From Burkholderiales bacterium (GTDB lineage Bacteria > Pseudomonadota > Gammaproteobacteria > Burkholderiales > Burkholderiaceae_E): DNA of 64,000 nt. This document shows positions 41,619 to 50,957 of the stretch, piece by piece (position 1 is the stretch's first letter; each line of letters starts with the position of its first letter). The stretch lies in the NCBI GenBank assembly GCA_029977705.1, contig JAPOKJ010000003.1, forward strand, positions 62,001-126,000, in the 5' to 3' direction. A program made the translations under genes and the position numbers. Below the pieces are notes generated by a model that worked only from the letters and a program-made list of their open reading frames with translations, was not told the origin of the DNA and made no database searches.

Positions 41619-42797
41619 ATGCCAACGGTACGTCATTCAATGCCACAGGACGAGCTCGTCTTCGAGATCGTCTGGGCACCCGGCAGCCTGGGCAGCGGCG
41701 CGTACGCAGTGGTCGATGCATTGCGTCTGATCAATCGCCTGGCCGCCCTGAAAGGTGCCCGTCCAACGACGCCGCTGCGCTGGCGCTGGATCGGATGCGA
41801 TGGCCGGCCGGTCGCCATGCCGGCACTGGCACAGATCCCGGCCAGTGAGGGCGCACTGATCAGCGCAGGCCGGATGCCGGCCCGTTACCGCTCGGTCGCC
41901 GATGTGCTCGTCGTACCCGGCTGGATGGCCGGCGACGGACCGGAGGTGGACCGCTGGATCTCCCGTTGCGGCCCCCTGATCCCGCGCCTGCAGGAAACAC
42001 TGGCCCAGGGCGGTGCCCTGCTCGGGGTGTTCACCGGCGTATCGCTGCTGGCTGCAGCCGGTTGCCTGCGGCAACGCCGCTTTGCCGCGCCATGGCCCTA
42101 CTTTGTGTCACTGATGCGTCATGCCAGCGCCTCCCACAGCGACGAGAGCGCCACCATCGACTGGTCGGATGCCCATGACTGGATCAGCGACGATTGTGTG
42201 TGGACCTGCGCCTCGCCGGTCGCCACCACCCAGGCGGTGCTCGACCTGATCGGCTGCACCCCGTTTGCCGAACTGGCTGCCTCGGCGCAGGATGTGCTCC
42301 TGCCAGCACCGCTGCGCCAGGGCGTGGCGGTGGCCCATGCGCGTTCCGCAGGGTCCAGCCTGGAGCGCAACCGGGTGCCCGATGGCATCGTCGAGCGAGC
42401 ACGCCAGTGGCTGCTGCAGCATCTCGAAGACAGCTTTGACCTGCCGGCGCTGGCTCGCGCTGCGGCCACCAGTCCGCGCACGCTGGCGCGTCATTTCGCC
42501 GCGACGCATGGGGTCAGTCCGTACCAGTATCTCGAGCGCCTGCGGGTCGAGCGAGCCTGCCTGCTTCTGCAGACCACCTATGTCCCGGTCGAGGAGATCG
42601 GTCGGGCCAGCGGCCTGCCCAGCCCGAGCACCTTCCGTCGCGTCTTTCTCAAACACACCGGCCACCTGCCCGGCGCCTACCGGCGCAACTATCGCCTGCG
42701 GACCCAGCGCCCGCGCTGGCGCGGCACACAGGCTGGGCCACCATCCCACCATCCACCCCGCGCACCTGTCCGCGGCACACCCCAGGCATTGCCATGA
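41619..42797 (+). CDS. GlxA-type AraC-family transcriptional regulator
   Basis: A 392-residue protein with an N-terminal DJ-1/PfpI-like domain (about 10-200; FEIVWAPGSLGSGAYAVVDA ... VLVVPGWMAGDG) and a C-terminal double HTH (about 270-365; FDLPALARAAATSPRTLARH and VPVEEIGRASGLPSPSTFRR). The DJ-1-like domain lacks the catalytic Cys and probably binds a ligand. Such regulators control catabolism of amines, carnitine and other nitrogen compounds. The tail of about 30 residues is Pro/Arg-rich. It is divergent from the hydrolase set and overlaps the dioxygenase gene by 4 bases (ATGA), so it may control both. Confidence 0.87.
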   Translation: MPTVRHSMPQDELVFEIVWAPGSLGSGAYAVVDALRLINRLAALKGARPTTPLRWRWIGCDGRPVAMPALAQIPASEGALISAGRMPARYRSVADVLVVPGWMAGDGPEVDRWISRCGPLIPRLQETLAQGGALLGVFTGVSLLAAAGCLRQRRFAAPWPYFVSLMRHASASHSDESATIDWSDAHDWISDDCVWTCASPVATTQAVLDLIGCTPFAELAASAQDVLLPAPLRQGVAVAHARSAGSSLERNRVPDGIVERARQWLLQHLEDSFDLPALARAAATSPRTLARHFAATHGVSPYQYLERLRVERACLLLQTTYVPVEEIGRASGLPSPSTFRRVFLKHTGHLPGAYRRNYRLRTQRPRWRGTQAGPPSHHPPRAPVRGTPQALP

Positions 42798-43780
42798 CCC
42801 TGATCCTCAAGACGCCGATAACCAGCCCTGCCGCCTGGAAGGGCTGCGACATCGCTGCCGACCCTGCCTGGCTTCATGTCCTGTCGCCAGCCGCTGTCGG
42901 CGAGATCGATGCGGCCCTTGCCCGGGTGCGGCACCTGGGCAAGCGCTTCCCGAATTTCGGCAAGGACGACTTTCCCTTGCCCGGCCTGGCGCATGACCTG
43001 CAGGAACATGCCAAGGCCCTCGAGGACGGACGCGGCTTCATGCTGCTGCGAGGCCTTCCGGTCGAACGCTACAGCGAATCGGACATCGAGATCCTCTACT
43101 ACGGGCTGGGCCTTCACCTGGGCATTCCCGTATGCCAGAACCCACGCGGCGACCTGCTCGGCGCGGTACAGAACGTTGGCGACCTGAACGACAGGAATAC
43201 CCGTGTCTACGAGACCAACCTGTACCTTCCCTATCACTCCGATCCCTCGGATGTGGTGGGCTTGCTGTGCCTGCGCAAGGCCCGCGAAGGGGGCCTGAGC
43301 AGCCTGGTGAGCGTGGCCGCGATCTACAACGAGATCCTGGCCCATCACCCGGAATTTCTCGGCCTTTTCTACCGGCCCCTGTACTTCGCCCACCTGTGCG
43401 AACCCCAGCCCAGCCTGTCACCGATTTTCAGCTTTCATCAGGGCAAGCTCAGTTGCCGCTACCTGCGCCAGTACATCGAGTTGGGCCACGACATCCGCGC
43501 CCTGCCGCTTTCGCGGGTGGAGATCGAGGCCCTGGACCTGTTTGATTCCCTCATGCACCGACCCGACCTGCGGCTGGACATGATGCTCGAGCCGGGCGAC
43601 CTGCAATTGGCCAACAACTATGCGGTGCTTCACTCGCGCACTGCCTTCCAGGACCACGAGGAACCCGCCCTGCGACGCAAGATGCTCAGGTTGTGGCTGA
43701 AAATGCCCAATGCACGGTCGCTGGCCCCGGAGTTTCCGGGTCGCAACGGCTTCCCGGCTCCGCTGGCGGCAGCGGGCTGA
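42794..43780 (+). CDS. TauD/TfdA-family Fe(II)/2-oxoglutarate dioxygenase
   Basis: A 328-residue oxygenase. The iron ligands are His148 and Asp150 in PYHSDPSDVVG and a distal His280 in AVLHSRTAFQDHEEP; Arg residues about 15 further on (RRKMLRLW) can hold 2-oxoglutarate. The early segment GRGFMLLRGLPVERYSE and the Gly-rich QNPRGDLLGAVQNVG are shared with TauD/CAS-like oxygenases. It hydroxylates or desaturates a small organic substrate that is not known. Its start overlaps the regulator's stop, so both are made together. Confidence 0.9.
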   Translation: MTLILKTPITSPAAWKGCDIAADPAWLHVLSPAAVGEIDAALARVRHLGKRFPNFGKDDFPLPGLAHDLQEHAKALEDGRGFMLLRGLPVERYSESDIEILYYGLGLHLGIPVCQNPRGDLLGAVQNVGDLNDRNTRVYETNLYLPYHSDPSDVVGLLCLRKAREGGLSSLVSVAAIYNEILAHHPEFLGLFYRPLYFAHLCEPQPSLSPIFSFHQGKLSCRYLRQYIELGHDIRALPLSRVEIEALDLFDSLMHRPDLRLDMMLEPGDLQLANNYAVLHSRTAFQDHEEPALRRKMLRLWLKMPNARSLAPEFPGRNGFPAPLAAAG

Positions 43781-43977
43781 GGCGCTGGTCTGTGGGCCGG
43801 ATCCGCCAGTCCTGAATGGCGGGCGCTTCCCGCTGGCCAACGTCCAGGAGGCCTTCGGCTTGTGCACGAAACGTCAGCCATGAAGAGTGGGGCTTGCCAC
43901 CTACAATGACCTCAGGCCCTGGGCATCCCGTCCCCGGCCGCTCAGGCCCGGCCCGTCGGGCGCTCGAAGGAGGCTCG

Positions 43978-45561
43978 ATGTCCGCACCCCGTTTTCAGGC
44001 GCCCATCGCGCGGCGCCTGGTCCTGCCAGTCCTGGGCCTGTCCCTGGTGGCCGCCTGTACCACCCCGCGCCAACCCGCCGATCCTTCGCTGGCCTGTGCA
44101 GCGCTGGCAGGCCAGCAGCTGGGACAACAGCAGGCCACCATCCGCCAGGCCCGCGCCATTCCCGATGCACCCGGCATCCCTGGCCATTGCGCGGTCGATG
44201 TCGCCCTCAATGATTCAGGCCTGCGTATCGAGGCTCGTCTGCCCCTGGCCGGCTGGAATGGCAAGCTGGTGGCCTTGGGCGGCGGTGGTTTCAAGGGCGA
44301 GGCCTTCCCGCCCAACCGTCCGTTTTTCAGCCCCTCGATCATCAACGAGCGATACGCCACCTTTGCCACCAATGGCGGGTACGACTATCCGGGCCGTGAT
44401 GCCGGCTACTTCAGGGCCGAGTTTGCCTACGATCCGGTCAAGCTGGCCGACTACACCCATCTGTCCATCCATCGTTCCCTGCCCTTCGGCAAGGAGTTGG
44501 TCAGCCGCTTCTACGGCCGTCCCGCTGCTCGCCAATATTTCGAGGGCTGTTCCGCCGGAGGACACGAGGGGATGATGCTGTCGCAGCGCTTTCCCGGCGA
44601 TTTCGACGGCATCGTGGCGCGTGCGCCGGCCGGCAATTTCATGGGCCTGTTCCTGCAGTTCAATCAGCATGCCAGAACACTGCAGATGCCTGGCGCAGGC
44701 CTGAGCCCAGGCAAGCGATCGGCCCTGGCCAAAGCGGTGCTGCAGCGCTGCGATGCCATGGACGGCCTGGCCGATGGCATTGTCTCCAAGCCTGCCGCCT
44801 GTGACTTCGACCCCGCCTCGATGCGGTGCCCGGGAGGTGCGGACAGCGGCGAGCAATGTCTTTCCGACGCCCAGATCCAGACGGTACGCAAGGCCACCCA
44901 GGGGTTTCGCACGGCCGATGGCGCCTGGTCGCATCCCGGCGTGAACTGGGGAGGCGAGGACAACGCGGGCAAAGGCTGGGGAGAATATCTGTGGCCCATC
45001 GCGCCTGCACCCTTCGATGGACGACCGCTCGCACATCTGTTCTCGGATGGCTTCATACGGTCCTTCATCACCCGCGACCCGGCCTATGACCCGATGCGCT
45101 TCAATCCGGACGAATGGCGCGCCGCCCTGCACTTGATGGGCAGCACCTTCAATGCTTTCAATCCCGACCTGAGCGGCCTGCGTGCTCGGGGCGGGCGCCT
45201 GATCCTATGGAACGGGCAGATGGACACCGCGGTCAGCGCCAAGGACACGGCGCGCTATTACGACGCGGTGGTACAGAAGATGGGACAGCCTGCGGCAGAC
45301 GAGACCGTCGAGTTGTTCCTGGCACCTGGCGTCGGTCACTGCTTTGGCGGGCCGGGCCCGGATCGGGTGGACCTGATGAAAGCACTGGTGACCTGGACGG
45401 AGCAGGGCACAGCCCCCTCGCGGCAAGGCATCGTGCACGCGCAGATCGACAACAACGGCCAGACCCTGGCGACCCGCCCGATGTGCAAGCATCCGGCCTA
45501 CGCGCGCTACTCAGGCGGTGATCCGAAGCAGGCCTCCAGCTTCGTGTGCAGTACACAGTAG
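43978..45561 (+). CDS. tannase/feruloyl esterase family lipoprotein
   Basis: A 527-residue exported esterase. A signal peptide with lipobox LSLVAAC (Cys27) makes it a lipoprotein. The nucleophile elbow is GCSAGGHEG (Ser192), where most relatives have GCSTGG. Asp416 lies in WNGQMDTAV and His454 in GVGHCFGG, completing the triad. The conserved Cys next to the Ser and the one next to the His (C-S ... H-C) form the family's disulfide. It splits esters of plant phenolic acids or similar compounds. AAGGAGG stands 5 bases before ATG 43978, the best ribosome site in the region. The 197-bp gap upstream shows no clear promoter. Confidence 0.9.
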   Translation: MSAPRFQAPIARRLVLPVLGLSLVAACTTPRQPADPSLACAALAGQQLGQQQATIRQARAIPDAPGIPGHCAVDVALNDSGLRIEARLPLAGWNGKLVALGGGGFKGEAFPPNRPFFSPSIINERYATFATNGGYDYPGRDAGYFRAEFAYDPVKLADYTHLSIHRSLPFGKELVSRFYGRPAARQYFEGCSAGGHEGMMLSQRFPGDFDGIVARAPAGNFMGLFLQFNQHARTLQMPGAGLSPGKRSALAKAVLQRCDAMDGLADGIVSKPAACDFDPASMRCPGGADSGEQCLSDAQIQTVRKATQGFRTADGAWSHPGVNWGGEDNAGKGWGEYLWPIAPAPFDGRPLAHLFSDGFIRSFITRDPAYDPMRFNPDEWRAALHLMGSTFNAFNPDLSGLRARGGRLILWNGQMDTAVSAKDTARYYDAVVQKMGQPAADETVELFLAPGVGHCFGGPGPDRVDLMKALVTWTEQGTAPSRQGIVHAQIDNNGQTLATRPMCKHPAYARYSGGDPKQASSFVCSTQ

Positions 45562-45670
45562 AAGGAATCGCCGTCTGAATCTGTTCGCGGGGTGGCGGGC
45601 ACGCGGAATCGCGCCCGCAGCGCCCGCGCTTCATGATTACACTGAAGGTCAATGCCCTGCGGAGTTCGCC

Positions 45671-46477
45671 ATGCCCCGACGCTTTGTTGACCTTTCGATC
45701 TATCTGGAAAACGACGTGATGTCCGATCCACCGGCGTTCGCGCCCAAGATCGACTATTTCACGCACGAAAACACCTACGCGCAGATCGCCCCCTTCTTTC
45801 CCGGCCTGCGCAAGGAAGACCTGCCCGATGGCGAAGGCTGGGCAGTCGAGCGGGTGCAGTTGTCCACCCACAACGGCACCCACCTGGATGCGCCCTACCA
45901 CTTCCACTCGACGATGAACAAGAAGCTGGGCCACAAGGAGCGTGCCATCGCGATCCATGAGGTGCCGCTCGAATGGTGCTTCCAGCCGGCCGTGAAGCTG
46001 GATTTCCGCCACTTCGAGGATGGCTATGTGGTCACTGCCGCTGATGTCGAGGCCGAACTCAAGCGCATTGGCCACAGCATTGCACCGCTGGAGATCGTGG
46101 TGGTCAATACCCGGGCTGGCTCGCGCTACGGCCACTCCGACTACGTCTCGGCCGGTTGCGGCATGGGCTATGAAGCCACCATGTACCTGCTGGAGCGGGG
46201 CGTGCGGCTCACCGGTACCGACGCCTGGAGCTGGGATGCGCCTTTCGTGCACACCGCCAGGAAATACGGCGAGAGCAAGGATGCCTCACTGATCTGGGAA
46301 GGACACAAGGCCGGCCGCGACATCGGCTATTGCCACATCGAAAAGCTCAACAACCTCGAAAGCCTGCCGGCGGACGGCTTCATCATCAGCTGCTTTCCGC
46401 ACAAGATCCGCGGCGCCTCGGCGGGGTGGACCCGTGCCGTGGCGATCTTTGATGATGCACTGATGGGCAAGTCATGA
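45671..46477 (+). CDS. cyclase-family metal-dependent hydrolase (KynB-like)
   Basis: A 268-residue protein of the Cyclase family (N-formylkynurenine formamidase fold). The metal motif H-x-G-T-H-x-D-x-P is [12 protein letters not shown] (His67, His71, Asp73), and a His near [12 protein letters not shown] completes the site. The length is 50 or so residues above true KynB, and it looks like the branch acting on other amides, cyclic imides or lactones; the substrate is not known. GGAG lies 7 bases before ATG 45671. It may follow the tannase-type gene in one transcript. Its end overlaps the convergent binding-protein gene by 6 bases. Confidence 0.87.
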   Translation: MPRRFVDLSIYLENDVMSDPPAFAPKIDYFTHENTYAQIAPFFPGLRKEDLPDGEGWAVERVQLSTHNGTHLDAPYHFHSTMNKKLGHKERAIAIHEVPLEWCFQPAVKLDFRHFEDGYVVTAADVEAELKRIGHSIAPLEIVVVNTRAGSRYGHSDYVSAGCGMGYEATMYLLERGVRLTGTDAWSWDAPFVHTARKYGESKDASLIWEGHKAGRDIGYCHIEKLNNLESLPADGFIISCFPHKIRGASAGWTRAVAIFDDALMGKS

Positions 46478-47251
46478 GGCGGTGAACCCGGACCCCTGTG
46501 GCACACCTTCCATGCCGCAATCAAGCTTGACCGCCTCGGCCTGCGGACCGGCCAGATCGCGCAGCAAGGCCCGCGCCACATCGGGCCGCCTGCAATGCAC
46601 CGAGAGGCCGGCCGAAAAGGTCGTGATCAACTGGATATCCGCAGGCAGGGGCCCGAGAAGATCGATGCCGGGCAAGCGTATCAGCTCGGCATACTGCTGA
46701 AATCCCAGTGCCGCATCGCCCTGGGCAACCAGCTTTCCCACCGGCACACCCGGCGGGGCCTGGACGATGCGGGGACGGATGCTGTCAAAGATGCCCCAGC
46801 GGGTAAACAGCTGCTCGAGGTAGACACCGCTCGGCCCGGTCGAATAACTCAGGCTGGGCGCTGCCAGCACGGCGGCGCGCACCTGCTCGGCGGACCCCAG
46901 CGCAGGCCGTGCGGCCCCGGCCTGCACCGCCACGGCGATGCCCGAGCGCACCAGGTCGACACGGCTGCCCTCGAGCAGATGCCCCTCGGCGATCAGCGCA
47001 TCGATGGTGGCAGCGGCCAGCACCACCACCTCGAGGGGCTCGCCGCTGCGCACCCTGCGGGCGGCATCGACTCCTCCGATCGACTCGGGATGCACCGGTT
47101 GACCGGTGCTGCGCTGGTGATCGGCGCACAGGCGCTCAAGCACCTCCTGGGTGGCCTTGGAGGAGAGCACATGCAAGGGCGTGGGCCGGGCCTGGCCCTC
47201 GGGAAGCACAGGCATGAGCAGTAAAGAGAAGAGCCGGCGAGGGTCGATCAT
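46472..47251 (-). CDS. ModA-like periplasmic substrate-binding protein
   Basis: The protein has 259 residues. It starts with a short hydrophobic segment ([15 protein letters not shown]) that may be a weak signal peptide. The mature fold has [59 protein letters not shown] and [13 protein letters not shown], which follow molybdate-binding ModA-type proteins. No permease or ATPase gene is adjacent, so its transporter, if any, lies elsewhere. The ligand is uncertain. ATG 47251, with AAGGAA 6 bases upstream, is preferred. It is divergent from the Crp/Fnr-type regulator. Confidence 0.8.
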   Translation of the reverse strand: MIDPRRLFSLLLMPVLPEGQARPTPLHVLSSKATQEVLERLCADHQRSTGQPVHPESIGGVDAARRVRSGEPLEVVVLAAATIDALIAEGHLLEGSRVDLVRSGIAVAVQAGAARPALGSAEQVRAAVLAAPSLSYSTGPSGVYLEQLFTRWGIFDSIRPRIVQAPPGVPVGKLVAQGDAALGFQQYAELIRLPGIDLLGPLPADIQLITTFSAGLSVHCRRPDVARALLRDLAGPQAEAVKLDCGMEGVPQGSGFTAS

Positions 47252-47385
47252 GGCAGGTTCCTTGGCTTGCATCCAGGCCTGCCAGTGTAGCGGTATTGAC
47301 TCGGGCGCCAGGCCAGACACGGTGCGGTTTCACATATTGACCAGGGCGTGCTTTCGAGAAGGATTTCGCCCTGCACCGGCACCGC

Positions 47386-48180
47386 ATGTGGTCCAATCAT
47401 GGCATGGACATGTCGATGGAAGGTCTCGCGCCCCCGGCCCCGGCCGGCGGCACGCCCCGCAGCAGTGGCGATGGCCACAAGGCACAGTGGCTGCCGGTGG
47501 CCCGCGCCCTGTTCGCCCGCGCCATCGGCTTTTGCGATTGCCCGCCCGCCGTCGTCGAACAGCTGCTCGATGCCGGCAGCATCCGTCGTTTTGCCAAGGG
47601 CGAATTCGTCTCGCGCACCGGAGAGAAACTGGATCGGCTGATGCTGGTGCTGGCCGGGTCGGTCGAGGCCAGCCTGTTACGCAGGAACGGGCATCGCCAT
47701 CTCATCTATTTTCTTCAGACCGGCGACTTCATCGGGATCATCAACCTGGTCGATGGCATCGCCAGCACCAATGACATGATCTCGCGCCATGGCGATACCA
47801 CCTTGTTCGTTGTTCCGGGTGAGGCCGTGCGCCGGGCTCGGGCCTTCGACCCAAGCATCGGACAGGCCTTTGAGAAATTGCTGGCCTTTCGCACCCGGCT
47901 GCTGCATGAAAGGCTGGCCGCCGACCTGTCGCTGCCGCTGGAGGCGCGGCTGGCGCAACTGCTCGTGATGCTGTCGCGCCTGTATGGCCTGCCGCGACCG
48001 GAGGGCATCCTGCTCAAGGAAAAAATTTCGCAGCTGGATCTGGCCGACTGGCTCGGCGTCAGTCGCCAGCGCGTGAACAGCGCCCTCAAGACCATGAAGC
48101 AGGAAGGGCTGATCAGCCAGAGCTACTCGACCATCATGGTGCTCGACATCGAAGCGCTCAGGCAGCGCGGCAACCTCTAG
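47386..48180 (+). CDS. Crp/Fnr-family transcriptional regulator
   Basis: A 264-residue regulator with a cyclic-nucleotide-binding-type beta roll (about 55-165; IRRFAKGEFVSRTGEKLDRL, LQTGDFIGIINLVDG) and a C-terminal winged HTH (about 205-255; ISQLDLADWLGVSRQRVNSA). The N-terminal 35 residues are Gly/Pro-rich and not part of the fold. Cys50 and Cys52 are its only Cys, so an Fnr-like iron-sulfur cluster is unlikely. The effector is unknown. ATG 47386 has no ribosome site; later ATGs at 47404 or 47413 are possible. It is divergent from the ModA-like gene. Confidence 0.85.
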   Translation: MWSNHGMDMSMEGLAPPAPAGGTPRSSGDGHKAQWLPVARALFARAIGFCDCPPAVVEQLLDAGSIRRFAKGEFVSRTGEKLDRLMLVLAGSVEASLLRRNGHRHLIYFLQTGDFIGIINLVDGIASTNDMISRHGDTTLFVVPGEAVRRARAFDPSIGQAFEKLLAFRTRLLHERLAADLSLPLEARLAQLLVMLSRLYGLPRPEGILLKEKISQLDLADWLGVSRQRVNSALKTMKQEGLISQSYSTIMVLDIEALRQRGNL

Positions 48181-48237
48181 CCCCAGCTTCGATCCGGCCA
48201 GGCGAGCGCGGCCACCTCGAGCAGGCGCGATGCTGGC

Positions 48238-49686
48238 TCAGGGCTTGGCCGCTGCAGGCATGCCCTGCCAGTCGCCGCCCAGCGCCTTGACCAGGAACAC
48301 CGACACCAGCAATCGCTGGCCGAGCAGTTGCGAGACCTGGCGCTGGGCATTGAGCAGGGCTTGCTGGGCGGTGATCACCTCCAGGTAGTTGGCGACACCG
48401 CCTTCATAACGGTCATTGGCCAACTGCAGCACTTTGGCAGCGCTCTGGGCCGCCTTTTCCGCCTGGGCATGGGCGCGGTCGAGCGCGACACTGCCCAGCA
48501 TGCCGTCCTCGACCTCCTGCACGGCCGTGAGCACGACGCGGCGGTAGTTCGACACCGTCGCCTCGTAGCCGGCACGGGCTGCCGCCACATTGGCATCCAT
48601 GCGGCCGCCATCGAACAGGGGTTGCGCCAATGCCAGCCCGAGCGACCAGATCATGCTCGGCGTCTGCAGCACCGTGGCCAGATTCCGGCTGTCCATGCCA
48701 TAGAGGGATCCGAGGTTGAAACTGGGGTAATAGGCGGTCCGGGCAATGCCCAGTTGCGCGTTGGCCGCCATCACGGCCCGCTCGGCCGAGGCTACATCGG
48801 GACGGCGCTCGAGAAGGTCGGAAGGCAGGCCGGCCGGCACCTGCGGTGCCTGGCGCGGCCGGATATCGGTCGCCAGCGTGAACGAGGATGCGGGCAGGCC
48901 CATCAGGGTGGCGATGGCGTTTTCGAATTGGCTGCGCTGGCGACGCAGGATCTCCACCTGGGTCAGGGTATTGTCGATCAAGGCCTGCTGCTGCGCCACA
49001 TCGATGCCAGAGGCCACGCCCAGTTCATGACGCGCCTTGGCCAGCTCGAGCGCACGCTGCTGCAGGCGGATCGAGCGATCGAGCACATCCAGTTCGATAT
49101 CGATCTGGCGCAGGTTGAAATAGTTGGCGGCCAGATCGGCCGTCAGCACGAGGCGCACATTCTCCAGGTCGGCCTGCGATTGCTCAGCCCCCACCCGCGC
49201 AGACTCCACCTGGGTGCGTACCCTGCCCCACATGTCGAGCTCGTAGTTGACGTTGAAGGTGAACTGATAGTCGCTCTGGATGGTCGTGAAGTTGGGCGCG
49301 TTGTAATTGGTCAGGGGCCGATTGGCGGCAATGCGCAGACGCGCTTCGCGGGTGGCCAGCGACACCTGGGGAAACAGCCCCGCGCGGGCAGCATCGACAC
49401 CGGCACGGGCCTGGGTGACACGTGCGGCCGCAATCGCCAGGGTGGGACTGCCGGCCAGCGCCTGGGTCTGCAAGGCATCGAGCGTGGCGTCCTGGTAGCG
49501 CGACCACCAGGGCCCCCTGGGCGCCGCATCGTTGGGGGCGATGGCCCGCCACGGCGCCTCGAGCTTCCACTGGGTTGGCAACTCGACCACTGGCTTGCGA
49601 TAAGGCTGGGGCACAGTGCAGGCCGCCAGCAGGATCGCCAGGCCGATGCCGGCCAGCCGCTTGATCAGGGATATCGAGCCGGCCAT
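48238..49686 (-). CDS. outer-membrane lipoprotein of an RND efflux system (NodT/OprM type)
   Basis: A 482-residue lipoprotein with lipobox ILLAACT. It has the two OEP repeats of the TolC fold (YELDMWGRVRTQVESARVGA; WSLGLALAQPLFDGGRMDAN) and the conserved LPSDLLERRPDVASAER segment. It forms the outer-membrane channel for the RND operon it ends. ATG 49686 directly follows the adaptor's stop. The pump gene of the operon has an internal stop, so this channel may be idle or used by other pumps. Confidence 0.92.
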   Translation of the reverse strand: MAGSISLIKRLAGIGLAILLAACTVPQPYRKPVVELPTQWKLEAPWRAIAPNDAAPRGPWWSRYQDATLDALQTQALAGSPTLAIAAARVTQARAGVDAARAGLFPQVSLATREARLRIAANRPLTNYNAPNFTTIQSDYQFTFNVNYELDMWGRVRTQVESARVGAEQSQADLENVRLVLTADLAANYFNLRQIDIELDVLDRSIRLQQRALELAKARHELGVASGIDVAQQQALIDNTLTQVEILRRQRSQFENAIATLMGLPASSFTLATDIRPRQAPQVPAGLPSDLLERRPDVASAERAVMAANAQLGIARTAYYPSFNLGSLYGMDSRNLATVLQTPSMIWSLGLALAQPLFDGGRMDANVAAARAGYEATVSNYRRVVLTAVQEVEDGMLGSVALDRAHAQAEKAAQSAAKVLQLANDRYEGGVANYLEVITAQQALLNAQRQVSQLLGQRLLVSVFLVKALGGDWQGMPAAAKP

Positions 49687-49687
49687 G

Positions 49688-50953
49688 TCAGGGCTTGGCC
49701 TTGGCATCAGGGGCCTTGGCATCGGCGCCCTTGGTTCCGGCGCCCTTGGCGTCGGCGGGCTTCTTGTCAGCCACCACCTTGACCTTGTCGCCCTCGTTGA
49801 GCGAATCGGCCGGGTTGAGCACGACCTGTTCCTGCCCCGCAAGGCCAGTGAGCACCTCAACGGTTTCGCCGTAGTTGCGTCCCAGCTTGACGGGCTGCAG
49901 GTGGACGCTGCCCTTGGCATCGATGACGGCCACCTTGGTGCCGTCCTTGCGGAACATCAGGGCGGCCGAGGGCACGCTGATGTTCTGGCTGGGCGTCAAG
50001 GTGAGGGCAACCTGGACAAAGGAACCGGGCAGCAGGGTCCCGTCCTTGTTCGGCAGATTGACCTCGACCTGCATGGTCCGGCTGGCGGTGTCGATGGAAG
50101 CAGCCGTGCGCACCACCTCACCCTTGAAGCTGCGCGAACCCAGTTCGCTTTGGGTGACCACCGCGCTCTGGCCAGCCTTGATGCCTGGCGCATAGGCTTG
50201 CGGCACATTCACGAAGACCCGCAATGGATCGGTCTGGGACAGCAGGAACAAGGGCTTGCCGGTACCGTCGATCAGATCGCCGATGTCGACGTTGCGGCGC
50301 GTGATCACACCCGCAAAAGGCGCCACCACCCGCTTGAAGCCAATCAACTGGCGCAGTCGTTCGACGTTGGCATCGGCGGCGGCCAGATTGGCCTGGGCCT
50401 GGGTGAAACCGCTGCGCTTTTCCTCCAGTTCCTGCTGCGAGACGGCATCGCGCTTGCGCAGGGCTTCCCAGCGATCCATGGTCGTGCGTGTCAGGTCGAG
50501 ACTGGCCGCCGCCTGCTGCCGGGCAGCCAGAGCCTGGCCCAATTGCTGGTCGAGTTCCGGGGTTTCGATTTCCGCCAACAGTTCGCCCTTGGCCACGCGG
50601 CTGCCGATGTCCTTGGTCCAGCGCTTCAGGTAGCCGCCTGCACGGGCGGCCACCGGCGCCTGGACATAGCCTTGCAGGGTGCCCGGCAGCTCGACCTTCT
50701 GGCCCGCTTCGATGCGCCGCGCCGTGGCCGCCTTGACGTACTGGGCTGCTGCCTCCTCGCTCTGCGCCTTCAGTGTCTTGGCATTTTCGATGCGGCTGAA
50801 GACGGTGCGGGCTGCTCCCAAGGCCATCAGCACCAGGATCAGCAAGGTCAGGATGCGAACCCGTCGCACGACCTGCTGGCGATGGATGAGTTCATGGCTG
50901 CCATCGGCCATGACCGGATGGATGGCCAGTTCGGCATGGGTTTGTCGCGACAT
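49688..50953 (-). CDS. RND periplasmic adaptor (membrane-fusion protein)
   Basis: A 421-residue adaptor with one N-terminal helix (ILTLLILVLMALGAARTVFS), lipoyl halves at VAARAGGYLKRWTKDIGSRV and VVAPFAGVITRRNVDIGDLI, a helical hairpin, and a beta-barrel with VFVNVPQAYAPGIKAGQ. The C-terminus is a low-complexity Lys/Ala/Asp/Pro tail of about 25 residues built from ADAK- and GADAK-like units. It sits between the pump and channel genes and is 4 bases after the pump's stop. It would dock the RND pump to the channel. Confidence 0.9.
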   Translation of the reverse strand: MSRQTHAELAIHPVMADGSHELIHRQQVVRRVRILTLLILVLMALGAARTVFSRIENAKTLKAQSEEAAAQYVKAATARRIEAGQKVELPGTLQGYVQAPVAARAGGYLKRWTKDIGSRVAKGELLAEIETPELDQQLGQALAARQQAAASLDLTRTTMDRWEALRKRDAVSQQELEEKRSGFTQAQANLAAADANVERLRQLIGFKRVVAPFAGVITRRNVDIGDLIDGTGKPLFLLSQTDPLRVFVNVPQAYAPGIKAGQSAVVTQSELGSRSFKGEVVRTAASIDTASRTMQVEVNLPNKDGTLLPGSFVQVALTLTPSQNISVPSAALMFRKDGTKVAVIDAKGSVHLQPVKLGRNYGETVEVLTGLAGQEQVVLNPADSLNEGDKVKVVADKKPADAKGAGTKGADAKAPDAKAKP

Positions 50954-50957
50954 GCGT

